DNA of 64,000 nt. Origin: Buddleja alternifolia. Lineage: Eukaryota > Streptophyta > Magnoliopsida > Lamiales > Scrophulariaceae. The DNA lies in assembly GCA_019426215.1 (NCBI GenBank), contig CM033396.1, positions 30,609,154-30,673,153 of the forward strand, written 5' to 3'. Positions 45,453 to 56,869 of this stretch are shown in pieces. Both the position numbers and the translations under genes were made by a program. The first letter of the stretch is position 1; each line of letters begins with the position of its first letter. The notes under the pieces were generated by a model. The model did not search any database. It was not told the DNA's origin and saw only the letters and a list, made by a program, of their open reading frames with translations.

Positions 45453-46642
45453 ATAATCTAGATAATAGATTAGAATATAAAAGAACCATTGAACTAGCAA
45501 ATAAATACCTATATACGGAAGAAGGATTTACAACTTATCAAGGAACTAGTAATTCAGATAAATTATATCCTAAATTTGGGAATATTCAGTTCGCTTTGAT
45601 TTTACAAATATTTGAAAGGCTAGACAAATTAGAAAATAAACTAGATAAATTAAGCACTAAAATAGATACAGTATCTCAAGTAATTAAAGGAGATTTACAA
45701 GACAGTATAGAAGAAAGATTAGCAAATCTAGCACTAGACGATTCTGAAAACCTAAAAAGGAACCTAAAAAGTATATATATTGGTAAAATGATGAGATCAT
45801 TTAGTGGTACTAGTAGAACTATAAGTGAATCAAGTAATAAAGAAAAAGAAAAAGGAAAAATAAGTAACACTTTTACTAAAAGAATGTTTAGAGGATCGGG
45901 AAGTCAAAGCTCAGCTAGAAAAGTAGAGTTAGAAGAAATAATAGACGTAGAAGAAAATCTTAATTTATATAACAACAAAGGAATAGATAAATTAAAACCA
46001 AAAACATTATACAAAGTAGGAAAAATGGATTTTAACACACATCTAATTAAGAAATTCAGAGAAAAAGAAGTAAAAGTTACTTCAAATGTAGAAAATATAA
46101 GTTTAGTCAGTCAAGAATGTATAAAGCAATTAAATCAAAAATATATACATTAATTAGGACTAATTATTGTAGGAATAAAAGGATTAACTAGAAAAGGAAC
46201 CGGTGGGAAAGTTCTAGTTTTATTATTAGATAAAAGTTGGTCTGATGCTAGAAGAGCAGTATTTGCAAGTATGGAAGTAGATATGAATAATAATGTAGAA
46301 ATATTTTATGTAGCACCAAATATGATGAAAAGTATTAAAGACATTAATAAAATCACAATAGGATTACAAACTAGAGGATATGAAACGTATGATGGTAACA
46401 ATTTAGTAGTTTCTATAGCATTTTTAGGAAGGGTAACCAATAATAATTTCCCTCAATATAAAATTAAAATAGATGGAATAATAGATGGTTTAGCCTCAGT
46501 AGGAGTAAAAATGATTAAACCTTTAAATATAGATAACAACGATTTAAATGGAGAAGAATGGGAATTAACCAAACACATAGAAGAAAATGAACCGGTTAAA
46601 ATTCCAGGAGAAAGTGTAATGTATACAAATAGTAGAGGTTAA
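45449..46642 (+). pseudogene. Polyprotein N-terminus and movement-protein domain
   Basis: Begins MNNLDNRLEYKRTIELANKY with a coiled-coil stretch (LDKLENKLDKLSTKID), then a Ser/Lys-rich linker. A TAA at 46151 interrupts. The part up to 46640 resembles the caulimovirid movement-protein core (GKVLVLLLDKSW, NNNVEIFYVAPNMM, TRGYETYDGNN, FLGRVTNNNFP). Movement proteins of this family form tubules through plasmodesmata; here the gene is broken. The assignment rests on motif order and neighbours. Confidence 0.65.
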
Positions 46643-48597
46643 ACTTCTATTAGATTTCTTAATTATCAAAAGCAAGATCCCAAAGAAAATTTAGAAGATC
46701 TAGAAGAAGAAACTGATAATGAAACAGAAACAAACTATATGAATATTATAGAAGAAGAAGAAGTTAGAATAACCAATAGATTTGCAAATTGGGAAATAGA
46801 ATCTGACATAGAAAGCGAAGATGAAGAAGCAGAAAATATAGAAGAAATAGATGAAGAGATAAGACAATTAGAGAGTCAGCTCAAAAATGATTATAGAGCA
46901 AAAAATATGGAAGAAATATTAAGAAAAATTTATGAGATGAATAATTTAAGAGAATTAGTTGATGAAATGTATTTGGAGGCAATGAATTTAGATATAAATT
47001 TAGAATCAGCTGAAGAAGAATTTAAACAATATTATAATATTGATTCAGTAGATGATATATGCTCAGGAAAGATAGAATTTAAAAAATTCTTTAAAAATAA
47101 AGAAAAGAATAGTAATGAAATAACCTTTATGACAGATAGCCAAGCAAGTACTAGTGGTAATATAGGAAAAAGGACTAGAGTAGAACCAGATTATAGTGAA
47201 GTTCCAACCAGAAATGTAGAAATGAGTGGTAGACCAGAATGGAAAAGCCCAACATATGAATATGGATCAAACCAACCTAATAAATATGTAGGAACAAGAC
47301 AACCCATAAGAAAAACCATGAGTGGAACCATGTTAGTAATAGAATTAGGAAGCCCACAAATGTGGCCAGAAGAAGTAAATATATGAGAACAATGTGTAGT
47401 AAGACATTGGGAAATAAATAAGAAAGCAGATATGGATATGTTTAATTCTTAGAAACATGCTTAGGACCTACAGCACTATCTATATGGCAAAGTAAAAAGA
47501 AAAAGGATCCTAATAGAATTAATGAAATAAAAGCCCTTGAAAACAATCCTTATAATTTTACTAGTTTTATTAGAACTTTAATAATAGGAATAAATCCAGG
47601 AAGAGAAAATACCTTCATACAAGATACGACACTTAGAAACCTAGAACAACTTACTATAACCGATATGAAATATATTATACCTTTTAGCCAGGATTTTACA
47701 AGATTAATAGGAGAAACTAATAAAGCATTTGATGAAGAATTATGTAATAGATATTTTACGAAATTACCATAAGATTTAGGAAAAAGAATACATGAAGAAT
47801 GGATAAATACCAATGGTAATCTTACAGGATTAGGTATAGGACCCAGAGTACAATATACTTTATTTAAGCTTCAAGAATGGTGTAAAGAAGAATTCATTAG
47901 AGAACAAATTAGAAAACAATCTTATGAGTTTTGCAGAAAGGCTATATATACTCCACAACAATATGGACAAAGAAATTACTTTAAACCTAAACGAAAAATA
48001 TTAAGGAAATTCAATAAACCAAAATCTAGTTTTAGGCAATATAAACAAGGGAGAAAACCCTCAAATTATGTTAGAAAACCATCAACCAGAAAATGCACCT
48101 GTTTTATTTGTGGGGATCCTAAACATTTAGCTAATAGATGTCCAAAAAGACAATTTAATATGGAAAGAGCAGCCATAGCAAAACAATTAGATGAAGATGT
48201 AGTAAGTATAGACGGTAATGAAAGTATATTTAGTATAGTAAGTGAAGAAGGACCAGAGATTCCAAATATAATAGAATATACCTATATGAATAATTCATGT
48301 GAACATATATATATAAATGGAAAAGGAACTATGAGTGTAGCCTGTAGTATTTGTAGATTATATCCTGATATGTACTTAAGATATCAGTGCAATATATGTT
48401 TTGACGAAATTTGTTTTATTTGTGCTAAAGATACATATAGTATAGAAACGGACACATCACATAAACCTAGTAAAAAACTAGAAACGATAGAAGTTCTAAG
48501 TCATAAAATAGAAAATTTAGACTTAAGGATACAAATATTAGAGTTAAAATTAAAAGATAATGAGAATACAAACAATAATCAAAATAAAGGAAAATGA
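46643..48597 (+). pseudogene. Coat-protein region with two cysteine arrays
   Basis: An acidic segment (46739-46880) is followed by a broken capsid core (LGPTALSIW near 47463; stops at 47384, about 47450 and 47770, with frame changes). A basic region then leads to a zinc knuckle CTCFICGDPKHLANRC (48088-48135) with spacing CXCX2CX4HX4C. Shortly after lies CSICRLYPDMYLRYQCNIC and FDEICFIC, spacing CX2CX11CX2CX4CX2C. These two arrays in this order are the signature described for badnaviruses and tungrovirus. The frame ends at TGA 48595. Confidence 0.75.
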
Positions 48598-48689
48598 GTA
48601 GTTATAGAAGAAATTGATGAACTTAACCAACAATTTTTCTCCATTTACAAAATACAGCGTATAAACCTCAAATACAAGTACCTTATACT

Positions 48690-49115
48690 AGTAGTCTAAT
48701 ACTTTTAGACTGTCGTATATGGTGTAATCAAGAAAAATATATTAAAACTAAAGCGATTCTAGATACGAGAAGTACAAAAAGTATGCTTAGCTCTAGTCTT
48801 GTACCAAAGGAATTTGAAACACAATTAAGTTATACTGTTACTAGTAGAACAAAAGAAAATAGATTAATGAGAATAACGAAAGAATTTATTAACGTAGGAA
48901 TACAATTCAAAGATTTTTCAGGAAATTACAGTAGCAAATACACCTTAGGACAAGTGCTTATCGCATCCGATAACATAAAAAGCCAAGAATTTCTTTTAGG
49001 GTTAAATTTTATTTATGCCTTGAATGGAAGTATATTAGTGGGAAAAATTATATTACTATTACCAAACATAATTATACTTTTCCAACAAATAGATATATTA
49101 AACAATCAGAGTTGA
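48690..49115 (+). pseudogene. Pararetroviral aspartic protease region
   Basis: LILLDCRIW...KAILDTRSTKSML corresponds to the substrate-strand and active-site region of retroviral-type proteases. The usual D-T/S-G reads DTR here, a change expected to abolish activity. QEFLLGLNFIY fits the second conserved strand. The frame ends at a TGA (49113). Confidence 0.6.
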
Positions 49116-50152
49116 CTGCGAAGCGTGGTGGACTAGGTAATAATGTTTTAGATTTTATCAAAAAATTAGAACAAAATAATATAGAATCTGAAACCATAGA
49201 TATCCTATTAGATGAAGAAATTCGAGATATAGGAAAAGGATTAGAAGTTTTAAACCTAGAAAATGAAAAAATTCTGCATAAATTAGAAATGTTAAGATTT
49301 ATAGGAGATGATTTAGCCAAAAATAAAGTAAACTATACCTTTAAACTAAACATCTTAAACCCCGATATAATAATAAGAACAGTAGCTATAGAATATACTC
49401 CTGAAGATATAAAAGAATTCAAAATACAAATAAAGGAAATGATAGAAATCGGTATTTTAAGAAGAAGCGATAGTCCACATAGATCAGCAGCATTTATAGC
49501 AAGAAATAATGCAGAAATAAAAAGAGGAAACCTAGAATAGTATATAATTATAAGAGACTTAATGATAATACAGAGGATGATGCTTATAGAATACCTAATA
49601 AAGATGAGTTAATTAATCTCATACAAAATAAAAAGATATTTTCAAAATTTGATTTAAAAAGCGGATATAATCAGATAAAAATGATAGAAGGAGACAAAAA
49701 ATGGACAACTTTCAGCTGTAGTGAAGGACATTTCGAGTGGAATGTTCTTTCTTTTGGTTTAAAAAATGCTCCAGCAATATTTCAAATATTTATGGATAAT
49801 ATTTTTAAACATTTAGATTTCTATTTAGTCTATATAGATGATATTTTAGTAGCCTCTGAAAACTTTAAACAACATCAAGAACATTTAAAACAAGTATTTA
49901 ATTTAATAGAGAAAAACGGAATAGTAGTGTCTAAAAAGAAAATGGAACTTTTTAAAAGAAAAATAAGCTTTTTAGGTTTGGAAACAGGAAATGGACAGAT
50001 TAAATTACAACCGCATATAGCTCAAAAGATTTTAGATTTCCCTGATAAACTAGAGAACTTAAAACAAATACAAGCTTTTCTAGAAATATTAAATTATTCT
50101 AGAAAATTTATTCCTAAATTAAGTAAATTAGTTGGACCATTATTATAAGAAA
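49112..50152 (+). pseudogene. Pararetroviral reverse transcriptase
   Basis: Pieces in two frames, broken by TAG at about 49538 and a frame change. Motifs: KFDLKSGYNQIKM, FSCSEGHFEWNVLSFGLKNA, and the catalytic YIDDILVAS (49840-49866), then FLGLETGNGQIKLQ and the thumb-like FLEILNYSRKFIPKLSKLVG. All are typical of caulimovirid and Ty3 RTs. The frame is lost near 50140 just before RNase H. Confidence 0.9.
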
Positions 50153-50683
50153 ATAGGAAAGTCTGACCAGAGACATTTTAATCAAGAAGATATTAACTTA
50201 GTTAAGAAAATTAAAGAAATCGTTAAAGACCTAAAGCCTTTAGAATTACCTTTAAGTACTGATTATGTTATAATAGAAGTAGATAGCTCTATAGAAGGAT
50301 GGGGAGCAATATTAAAATGTAAACCTCATAAATTTTCTCCAAAAAGCGAAGGAAAGATAGCAGCTTATTCCAGTGGTAACTTTAATAAAACAGGAAGTAA
50401 TTGGACTAGTCTAGATTATGAAATAGCAGGAATAGTTAAAGCAATAGATCATTTTAGACTTTATTTAAATAAACCTTTTACTATCAGAACAGGTTGTGAA
50501 GCTGTAGTTAGATTTATAAAAAATGAAAATTCCAAAAAACAAAATAATAAAAGATGGTTAAATTTTAGAAATGTTATAGAAGGTAACGGATATAAAGTAG
50601 AGTTTGAACATATCAAAGGATCAAACAATAGTATAGCAGATTTGTTAAGCAGACAATTAACTTTAATTTTGGGTCACAGATAA
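50132..50683 (+). pseudogene. Pararetroviral RNase H
   Basis: VIIEVDSSIEGWGAILK (first Asp), SLDYEIAGIVKAIDHF (Glu), FTIRTGCEAV (here Thr-Gly where Asp is usual in 'TD', apparently lost) and HIKGSNNSIADLLSRQ (last Asp). The stop TAA at 50681-50683 overlaps the next start codon as TAATG. The replacement of the expected Asp by Gly would inactivate the enzyme. Confidence 0.8.
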
Positions 50684-53600
50684 TGGCCTCCAACAACCAG
50701 GACAACCAACAAACACGACCTCCCTCTGCAGCTTTGGTACGTGTCGAATGTGCCAAAATAAAATTTACTGTTCTCACAAGGATTTGTAGTACTCGTAAGT
50801 CCAGGTCGAACCCTAGAGATTGGTTGGTCAAAATAATATTCAATGGGGGGGGGGGGGGGAGGTGTTGTTTGGATGAATTCAATGACTAAAAACGACAGGA
50901 ACTAAATAGGAATTTCAATAAACGTAAAATATCGATTCAAGGATAATTCGTTCTTTAAATCAAGTCGATCATAGACACCTAAAATACTATCTATTCTTCG
51001 ATTACTTAGCCAAGAACCTAAATAACCAGCTATTTAGATCCTTATTGACTTCCTTATATCATTAACCAAAGCCTAGCACCTGGTTAAATTCTTATTATCA
51101 ACTGAATCGGTATTAAGCAATCCTAATCATGTCAATAATAGCATAATGAATTAGAAGCAACTAAGGATAAACAATAGTTTAAGCAAGCGCCAACTATTTA
51201 ATTTACACTAATGTTTCCCTCGAGTAATCAATGAAAACTGGGATCGCAATCTTGAAAACTCAATTGCTACGAGCACAAATCAAGCATAACAATTACGGAT
51301 TATGAAGATTTGTTAGCAATAGATTGTAATAGATAATCAACTAATATGCATCTTAGATTATCATCTACACAACCATGAACATTAATAATAAGAAACAAAA
51401 GATAATCAACCCGTAGATAGATCATGAAGCTCCGTGTCTCACAACATATGAATTAAATTGAACTACCTTGAATCGAAAGAGAAAATTAGCTATTCATTAA
51501 TAAAAGTACAATAGTTGATATAGTATTTTTCTTAACTCTCTTCTCTCTTCTTCCTTCTCTAGCTCTAAGAATGTGCTATATTTATAGAGAATAGGCTTCC
51601 TTCATAAGAATTTTAAGTTGTCTTCTCTTTGAAATCAATTTGAAGTTGTCTTCTCTTAGAGATCATTTTGAAGTTGTCTTCTCTTAGAGATCATTTTGAA
51701 GTTGCCTTCTCTAGCCGCCAGATTTTAATGCAGGAATTAGAACACTGATTTGGACTATTTGCAGTCCGAATTTGACTTTGCCTCCTCTTAGAAAGTTGTA
51801 GATATGCATGTTGGCTATCCAATTCAGCTGGTTTTGTCCAAATACAATGCATGTACCGCCAGATTTGAATTTTCTACCAAAGTGGTGCAGTCCAGCCCGC
51901 AACAGAAACAGCTGTGAGTTCTTGAGTGTATTTGAGCCTTATCCCATCCTAATTCGGTTTAGTGTTCTTCATATGAATTATGGAGCTTTTCATTCGATTT
52001 CTAACCATATAAAAATCACTAACACAAGAGGTGTTTAGCTCCAGATAGGATTGTAATTCCATTGTCGCGCCGAATTGCCCAATTTGATTGAAAATGATTA
52101 ATTCAATTTAAAACCTACCCAATTCACAAAATAAGATAAGATTAGTTCCAATGGGTGTATAATCACAATAAAATGCTAAATATAAAGGGAATTAAATATA
52201 TAAATATTGCACTCATCAAGCTTACAACCAAATAGTTCGAAGACCAGCTTTCAGGCCTAATTTTCAACAAATTAGCCAAAATAGACCAGCATTCACAATT
52301 GAAACTCAGTCTTTCAATCCAGCTATTCAAAACTTTTATCCTAGACCAGTTTTAAAAACCTTTGGCAAAATAGCACTTCTAGTTAGACATAATTTCAAGC
52401 TTCCAAAAGACACCCCTCATATAACTGAAGACCAGAGTATTTTACTCAATGCTCTATGGAAAGCTCATCCTTCAGCCGGCAAATTACCATCATTAAACGC
52501 ACTTTGTTATTATTTTGAAAAAGAAAACAAAAATTTTCCAATAGACGAAGCATCACTTTATCTTGTTATTAGAGGAGATCCATTGAGAATCTTTGAAGAT
52601 TATCAACGAGCAATACAAAGCATTCAGAAGGTAGCAAAGGGATACTTGGAGCCCTTTAAACATTTTCATGAAGCAGTAACAGCAACAAAAAGAATTTTAG
52701 GTCCAAATTTTTACATTCAGCCCAATGCCGAAAATGCAAAGCCCAAAATACTTTCAAAGGGAAAGAGACCCATAAACCCAGATGTAGAAGCACTCGAAGA
52801 TGACTTAGAGACCATAACCAAACAGTTTACCAATCTTAACAAATTTTATCAAGACCTTTTAGCCCAACATCAAAAGTTATCAGCCCATTTAATAAACCCT
52901 AGACAAACTGATGTTCCCAAAGAAATCGAAGATAAATCCTACCAATTCTTGTCCGTTCGAACCTTTTATAACCCTTGCCAAACAGTTCTAGCTTTACCTG
53001 AAGAAATTCAGAGTATGATTTGGCAAAAAACAGAAGATAGTTTTTACAAAAAGATATTAAAGGTAGCCCAAATTGTTATCAATTAGCAGATAGAAGGAAT
53101 AATTTCAAAGACCCGCCTACTACAATGGAAAGGAGAACTTATTCGCCACGAAGGATCACTAAAATTCTACACCCTAAAATACTTTTCATGGCCTAATGTT
53201 CAAATAGACGCATCAGGTTTTAGAGAAGGATGGATAGATGAAGAATTTATCAGCGTTCAACGGTTATTAGACTATGGTTTCATATCAAAAATATTTGTAT
53301 CAGATCCAGTACAAGTGACACATCTAGGACGTCATATTTCAGATATGGTCAATATCCTATTTGCGTAAAGAGTAGAAAGTCTTAAGCTTGATATAGTTTC
53401 TTTACCTCCAGTATGGAATACTACAGGGGTAGAAAAAGGACATTCATTTATTTCAATAACCGAGAATTATGAAAAATGGGAACCAATGTCAACATTGTGG
53501 AATGTCCCTGAAGCCATTAATCCTTTAGCAAACATAGAAGAGCTCAAATTAGCCTTGGAGATACAGAGGAGAACACAGCGACATTACATGATGCCTAATT

Positions 53601-53786
53601 CAGATTTGGACCTCAAGCTTATTTTCTAGGCACCTCATTATAGCATATTTATTCTGGCAAGAACCAAATGTAAGCCTCGCATCAAAACATTAGGAAAAAG
53701 AGCATTGACAAGTTTAGAGTATCAACCAATTTATGATCCAGATTTCAGTCTAGATATAGAAGGAACTAGCCGAGATGCATATTAGA
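50683..53786 (+). pseudogene. Third viral ORF downstream of RNase H, split by a transposon
   Basis: Starts at ATG 50683 (MASNNQDNQQTRPPSA), overlapping the RNase H stop. It is interrupted at 50734 by a TG...CA element and resumes in the same frame after the second AGCTT copy (from 52224). It stays open to TAG 53085-53087 and continues, broken by stops at about 53085, 53366, 53628 and 53783, to about 53786. Visible traits: a region with HITEDQSILLNALWKAHPS, FEDYQRAIQSIQKVAKGYLE, and a coiled coil (LEDDLETITKQFTNLNKFYQ). I recognise no named domain. In related viruses a gene at this place encodes either ORF 4 of tungrovirus or a translation transactivator; neither motif set is evident to me. 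Confidence 0.65.
50735..52218. mobile_element. TG...CA element (solo LTR or non-coding retroelement), 1484 bp
   Basis: Starts TGGTACGTGTCGAATGTGCC and ends TATTGCACTCATCA. It is flanked by the perfect 5-bp duplication AGCTT (50730-50734 and 52219-52223). Removing it and one AGCTT returns the viral reading frame, which proves an insertion after viral integration. It contains a poly-G run (50845-50860) and no coding frame. The minus-strand start TGATGAGTGCAATATT is a familiar beginning of plant non-coding retroelements, but I cannot name the family. Confidence 0.85.
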
Positions 53787-54116
53787 AGACAGAAGCATTG
53801 GATTCCAGACAAAGGCCATAACATCAGCAAGGACAATAATTTGAAGCAGTATTAAAGGCAGCAAATTTTTCAATTCGGATCAATAGTAAAAAGCAGCAAT
53901 AATTCAGCTACAAGACAAAAGCAATAATTTCAAGAGACAACTCATCAAAGACTCAGCAACCTTTTTACTGTTTACTTTATTTTATTTTGGCCGCATGTGG
54001 CATTATTAATAGTTACTGTTCATATAATAAAGGCAGCACTGTAGTTTTACCCACTACCTGCTGCGGATGTCAAAATTTTATTTTAGTTTGTTGTAATGTT
54101 TTTCAATTCCGAGACT

Positions 54117-54125
54117 TATAAAAGG
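54117..54125 (+). promoter_or_regulatory. TATA box of the pararetroviral promoter
   Basis: TATAAAAGG after a non-coding region (about 53790-54116). Transcription would start near 54150. Pararetroviruses have one genome-length promoter at this place, after the last ORF and before the primer site. Confidence 0.65.
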
Positions 54126-54213
54126 ACCTCATCACTTAGTTGTAAAAATTGCCCCTCTTACATTCTCCAACACACACTTCTTGGTTGCTAGAGAATCTCT
54201 CTTCCTTTCTTAT

Positions 54214-54219
54214 AATAAA
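54214..54219 (+). terminator. Pararetroviral poly(A) signal
   Basis: AATAAA about 65 nt after the predicted transcription start, giving the short terminal redundancy typical of caulimovirid RNA. Confidence 0.5.
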
Positions 54220-54610
54220 AGATCTACTTTGTGTGCAAAAATCTCTTGTAAGTTTTTATGCTTTATTAATATGCATAGCGAGTAGTTTACCCCTAGGGAC
54301 GGGATTTACCTACTATTTAAAACTGTTATAGTTTTTTTATGGTCAAAAAATACAAAAACATTAAAAATTCGAAAACCCAAAAACATTAAATATGCTCAAA
54401 ATCAAATAAAAAAGTATAAATTTCTAAAAAATGATGATGAACAGTAGTAACCATCTATTCCTTCATCATCCCAAAAACATGTTTTCACTGTATAAATTGT
54501 TGTTTTCAATAATATCTGATACTGTTTTGGGAAGATTTTGTTTGCCGTTTCGGTGTTACTGGTCGGGAGACAAAATGCGTGGGATAATTCCCCCCATCGT
54601 GCAAGCAAAA

Positions 54611-54622
54611 TGGTATCAGAGC
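54611..54622 (+). other. tRNA-Met primer binding site
   Basis: TGGTATCAGAGC, complementary to the 3' end of plant initiator tRNA-Met and by convention nucleotide 1 of caulimovirid genomes. It lies about 490 nt after the TATA box. LTR retrotransposons use the same site, but no LTR flanks this one. Confidence 0.75.
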
Positions 54623-54789
54623 TTGAGTATTCTGAGTATGCTCTGTGGTCGCAGTTTAATCTGATCTTCCACATCAGAAAGGTTTTCTCGAGTTATTTAT
54701 CATAATTGTGTTTCTGAGTTTAAATTATTAAATAAGTTAAGACTATATTTTAAAATTCAACAGGGTAAGATAGGTACTTTACTCCAGAT

Positions 54790-55360
54790 CTAACATAAGT
54801 CTTCGTTAATGAAGCAACCCTCTTACATGAGAATTTCAAAATAGAATGCTTAACTCGTTAAATAATAAAAATTTGGTAACACTGTTCTTTTTATGTAATT
54901 TTGCCACTTTATAAAAAAGTTAAAAACTATGAGGACCAATGTGTAATATCTTTAGAAAAGGCTGGATCAATGTGCAATTAATGAAAAGTGGCCTGGAGCT
55001 ATATTCCAGGAGCCACCTAGAATGACCCTATATATATATCTTCTGTTAGGGGCGTATCTTATCATGTTAGGTTGTCATGATTACCTTAGTGTCAGAAGAG
55101 TTGTTGATACTGAGGCATCTTTTGATCTGTATTGTTCATTTCAAATGCCGCTAAGATGATAGCCGATGGATCAGTTCTCTATGGGTTATAAATATGTGGT
55201 AACTGGTCAAATTTACTTATTTACGTTTTACCTAGTTGATAGAGAGAAGATCTTTGCAAGTGAGCTTCACGTCCAGATTGTCAGTTAGTAGTTCTTCTTC
55301 TGTCGTCTTCTTCTATAGGTTCATAATTTTACTTTTCCTTTTCGTGTATTTTTGAATAAG
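54790..55360. other. Spacer/leader between virus and transposon relic
   Basis: Includes the possible right MITE half (to 55017), a TA run at 55028-55039 and a possible retroelement leader (55040-55360). No gene. Confidence 0.4.
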
Positions 55361-55364
55361 TGTT

Positions 55365-56860
55365 ATGGATCCTTCAAATTATTCATTTTCCTCTGTTAAT
55401 ACCAATGGAATATCTGATGGTGAATCGGCGTCCGACGAAATATTTAGGGTTATAGAAAATTTTTGACCCAAGGGGTGGGAATAACGTCGTTCTTGAGTCT
55501 CATAATAATTCTCCTCTCAATCTTTCCTCCGATTTGTCCATTACGCATAACCAACTCATTATTGATGTAGGTGTTAGTAATCTCAAAAACATCACAATGG
55601 AAGATCGGAGTGGAGGAATTGATAATGCCTTTAATGATGCCCCAAATAATCGAAACAACTAAGTAGATGGTGCTTTGCTGAACGTTCGGGCCCTTAATGA
55701 ATACGAACCTCTTCTAGAGCTGAATACAAAGAGGTTTACTAAAGTAAGGTGGATTCGATGTGAATGCTAACCTCTTTGTATTCATCTCTAGAAAAGCTCT
55801 GAATGTGTCTTGGCTATCTAAGAGGTCGACCCTTACTTCTACTCAAATTGCAGACCTTAGGGCTACTTATCATATTCCTCGAGGATATAAAATAAAGATT
55901 ACTGGTCCCAATGATAGGTTGCATCGTCCTCTATACCATTATAGATGATTTTATGTTGCTTATTTAATAGCTGGCTTGAGGTTCCCCCTCCACAATATTC
56001 ACTTAGAAATCCTTAATCGTTTGCAATTTAGTCCGACTCAGTTATTGCCTAACTAGTATAGGTTGATAAATCGTTTTGTTGTTCTGATGTGTGGGTTTGG
56101 CATAAAAGTTAGTTTTGCTCACTTTTGGAGTTTGTTTAATCTTTGTCGGGGATCTAAGAATGATGGCGAGGATTTATATTATATCTCACCTAGAAGACAT
56201 CGTTGATGCTTAGATGTTACTACTTCTTTTTATGGTAATTGGAAGCCCAGTTTTTCTTCATAGCTAAGCCAAATAACAAAGCATGGGGGTTGTCAAGAAA
56301 ATGGAACCTAAGGTTTCTTGAACCGTTGGATTTTGGTGATGTAACTCAGGGTCCATTTTTTATTCAAGATAAGCTCCACACATGGTTCAAAACGCATGAA
56401 ATCTTGACCGAGCTAGTGTAGGTTAGTTGTGGGTTGAGCCAAGCTCCAATTCATCCCAATGATGTTGTAGATTCACTTGGTACGTTTTAATATACTTTCT
56501 AACTTCTTTGCCTTTTTGTTTTATTTTTTAATCCTAGTTATGGATGATTCGTATGAAGCGGCGATGCTCGAGGAAGCTCGAACTACTAAGGTGAAAACCG
56601 ACAAAGGAAAAGGCGGTGCAGGTACACGTAGTCAAAATACGAGGATCGATGAAATGCTGCCTCCGCTAGTTTCTTCCTCAGACAAGGTTAATTTTGTTTC
56701 TGGTTCCGAAGTTCCATTGAAAGAAGCCTCTGTTCTTCTTGATTCTACTCATGTGACAATCCATGTGGATAACATCGATGGTTCTAAGAATAGTCTCCCT
56801 AAAATGAGACCGTGGCTCGAACTCATCCCCGAATTATTATAACAAGTTAGGCCAAAAGAC
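55365..56860 (+). pseudogene. Relic of a 'putative gypsy-type transposon' protein (PF04195-like)
   Basis: ATG 55365 (MDPSNYSFSSVNTNGIS) followed by multiple stops. Characteristic segments in shifting frames: TSTQIADLRATYHIPRGYKI, then YLIAGLRFPLHNIHLEILNR with LQFSPTQLLPN, RLINRFVVLMCGFGI. These match the pattern I recall for the plant transposon protein family PF04195. A later piece (56540-56842; AMLEEARTTKVKTDKGKGGA) is open for about 100 codons. Probably part of a large retroelement; no LTRs were identified. Confidence 0.6.
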
Positions 56861-56869
56861 AACTTACTG

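Larger units (their letters stand above)
44904..54790 (+). mobile_element. Endogenous pararetrovirus (Caulimoviridae), near-complete and decayed
   Basis: Order: coiled-coil ORF, polyprotein (movement, coat, protease, RT, RNase H), a third large ORF, promoter, poly(A) signal, tRNA-Met primer site. Without the 1484-bp insertion the block is about 8.4 kb, the size of a full caulimovirid genome. There are no LTRs and no integrase. The linear copy appears opened within the leader, between primer site and first ORF. The strong A bias of the coding strand (many AAA, ATA and GAA codons) differs from the host genes. Many stops and frame changes make it non-functional. Confidence 0.88.
44432..55017. 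mobile_element. Possible MITE split by the pararetrovirus insertion
   Basis: GAGTGATTCTTGGAAGCTCC at 44432 and, inverted, GGGTCATTCTAGGTGGCTCC (from about 55016 downwards) look like terminal inverted repeats, bordered on both sides by TATATA. The interior of both halves has 'TGTAAATTTTCAT / GTGCAATTAATG'-type subterminal sequence. If right, a MITE of a few hundred bases received the viral sequence. Identity is only about 65%. Confidence 0.3.

Noticed and set aside
54611..54622. tRNA-Met primer site considered as evidence for an LTR retrotransposon
   Set aside because: No LTR pair or integrase is present, and the neighbouring ORF order, movement-protein-like region and TATA/poly(A) order fit a pararetrovirus.
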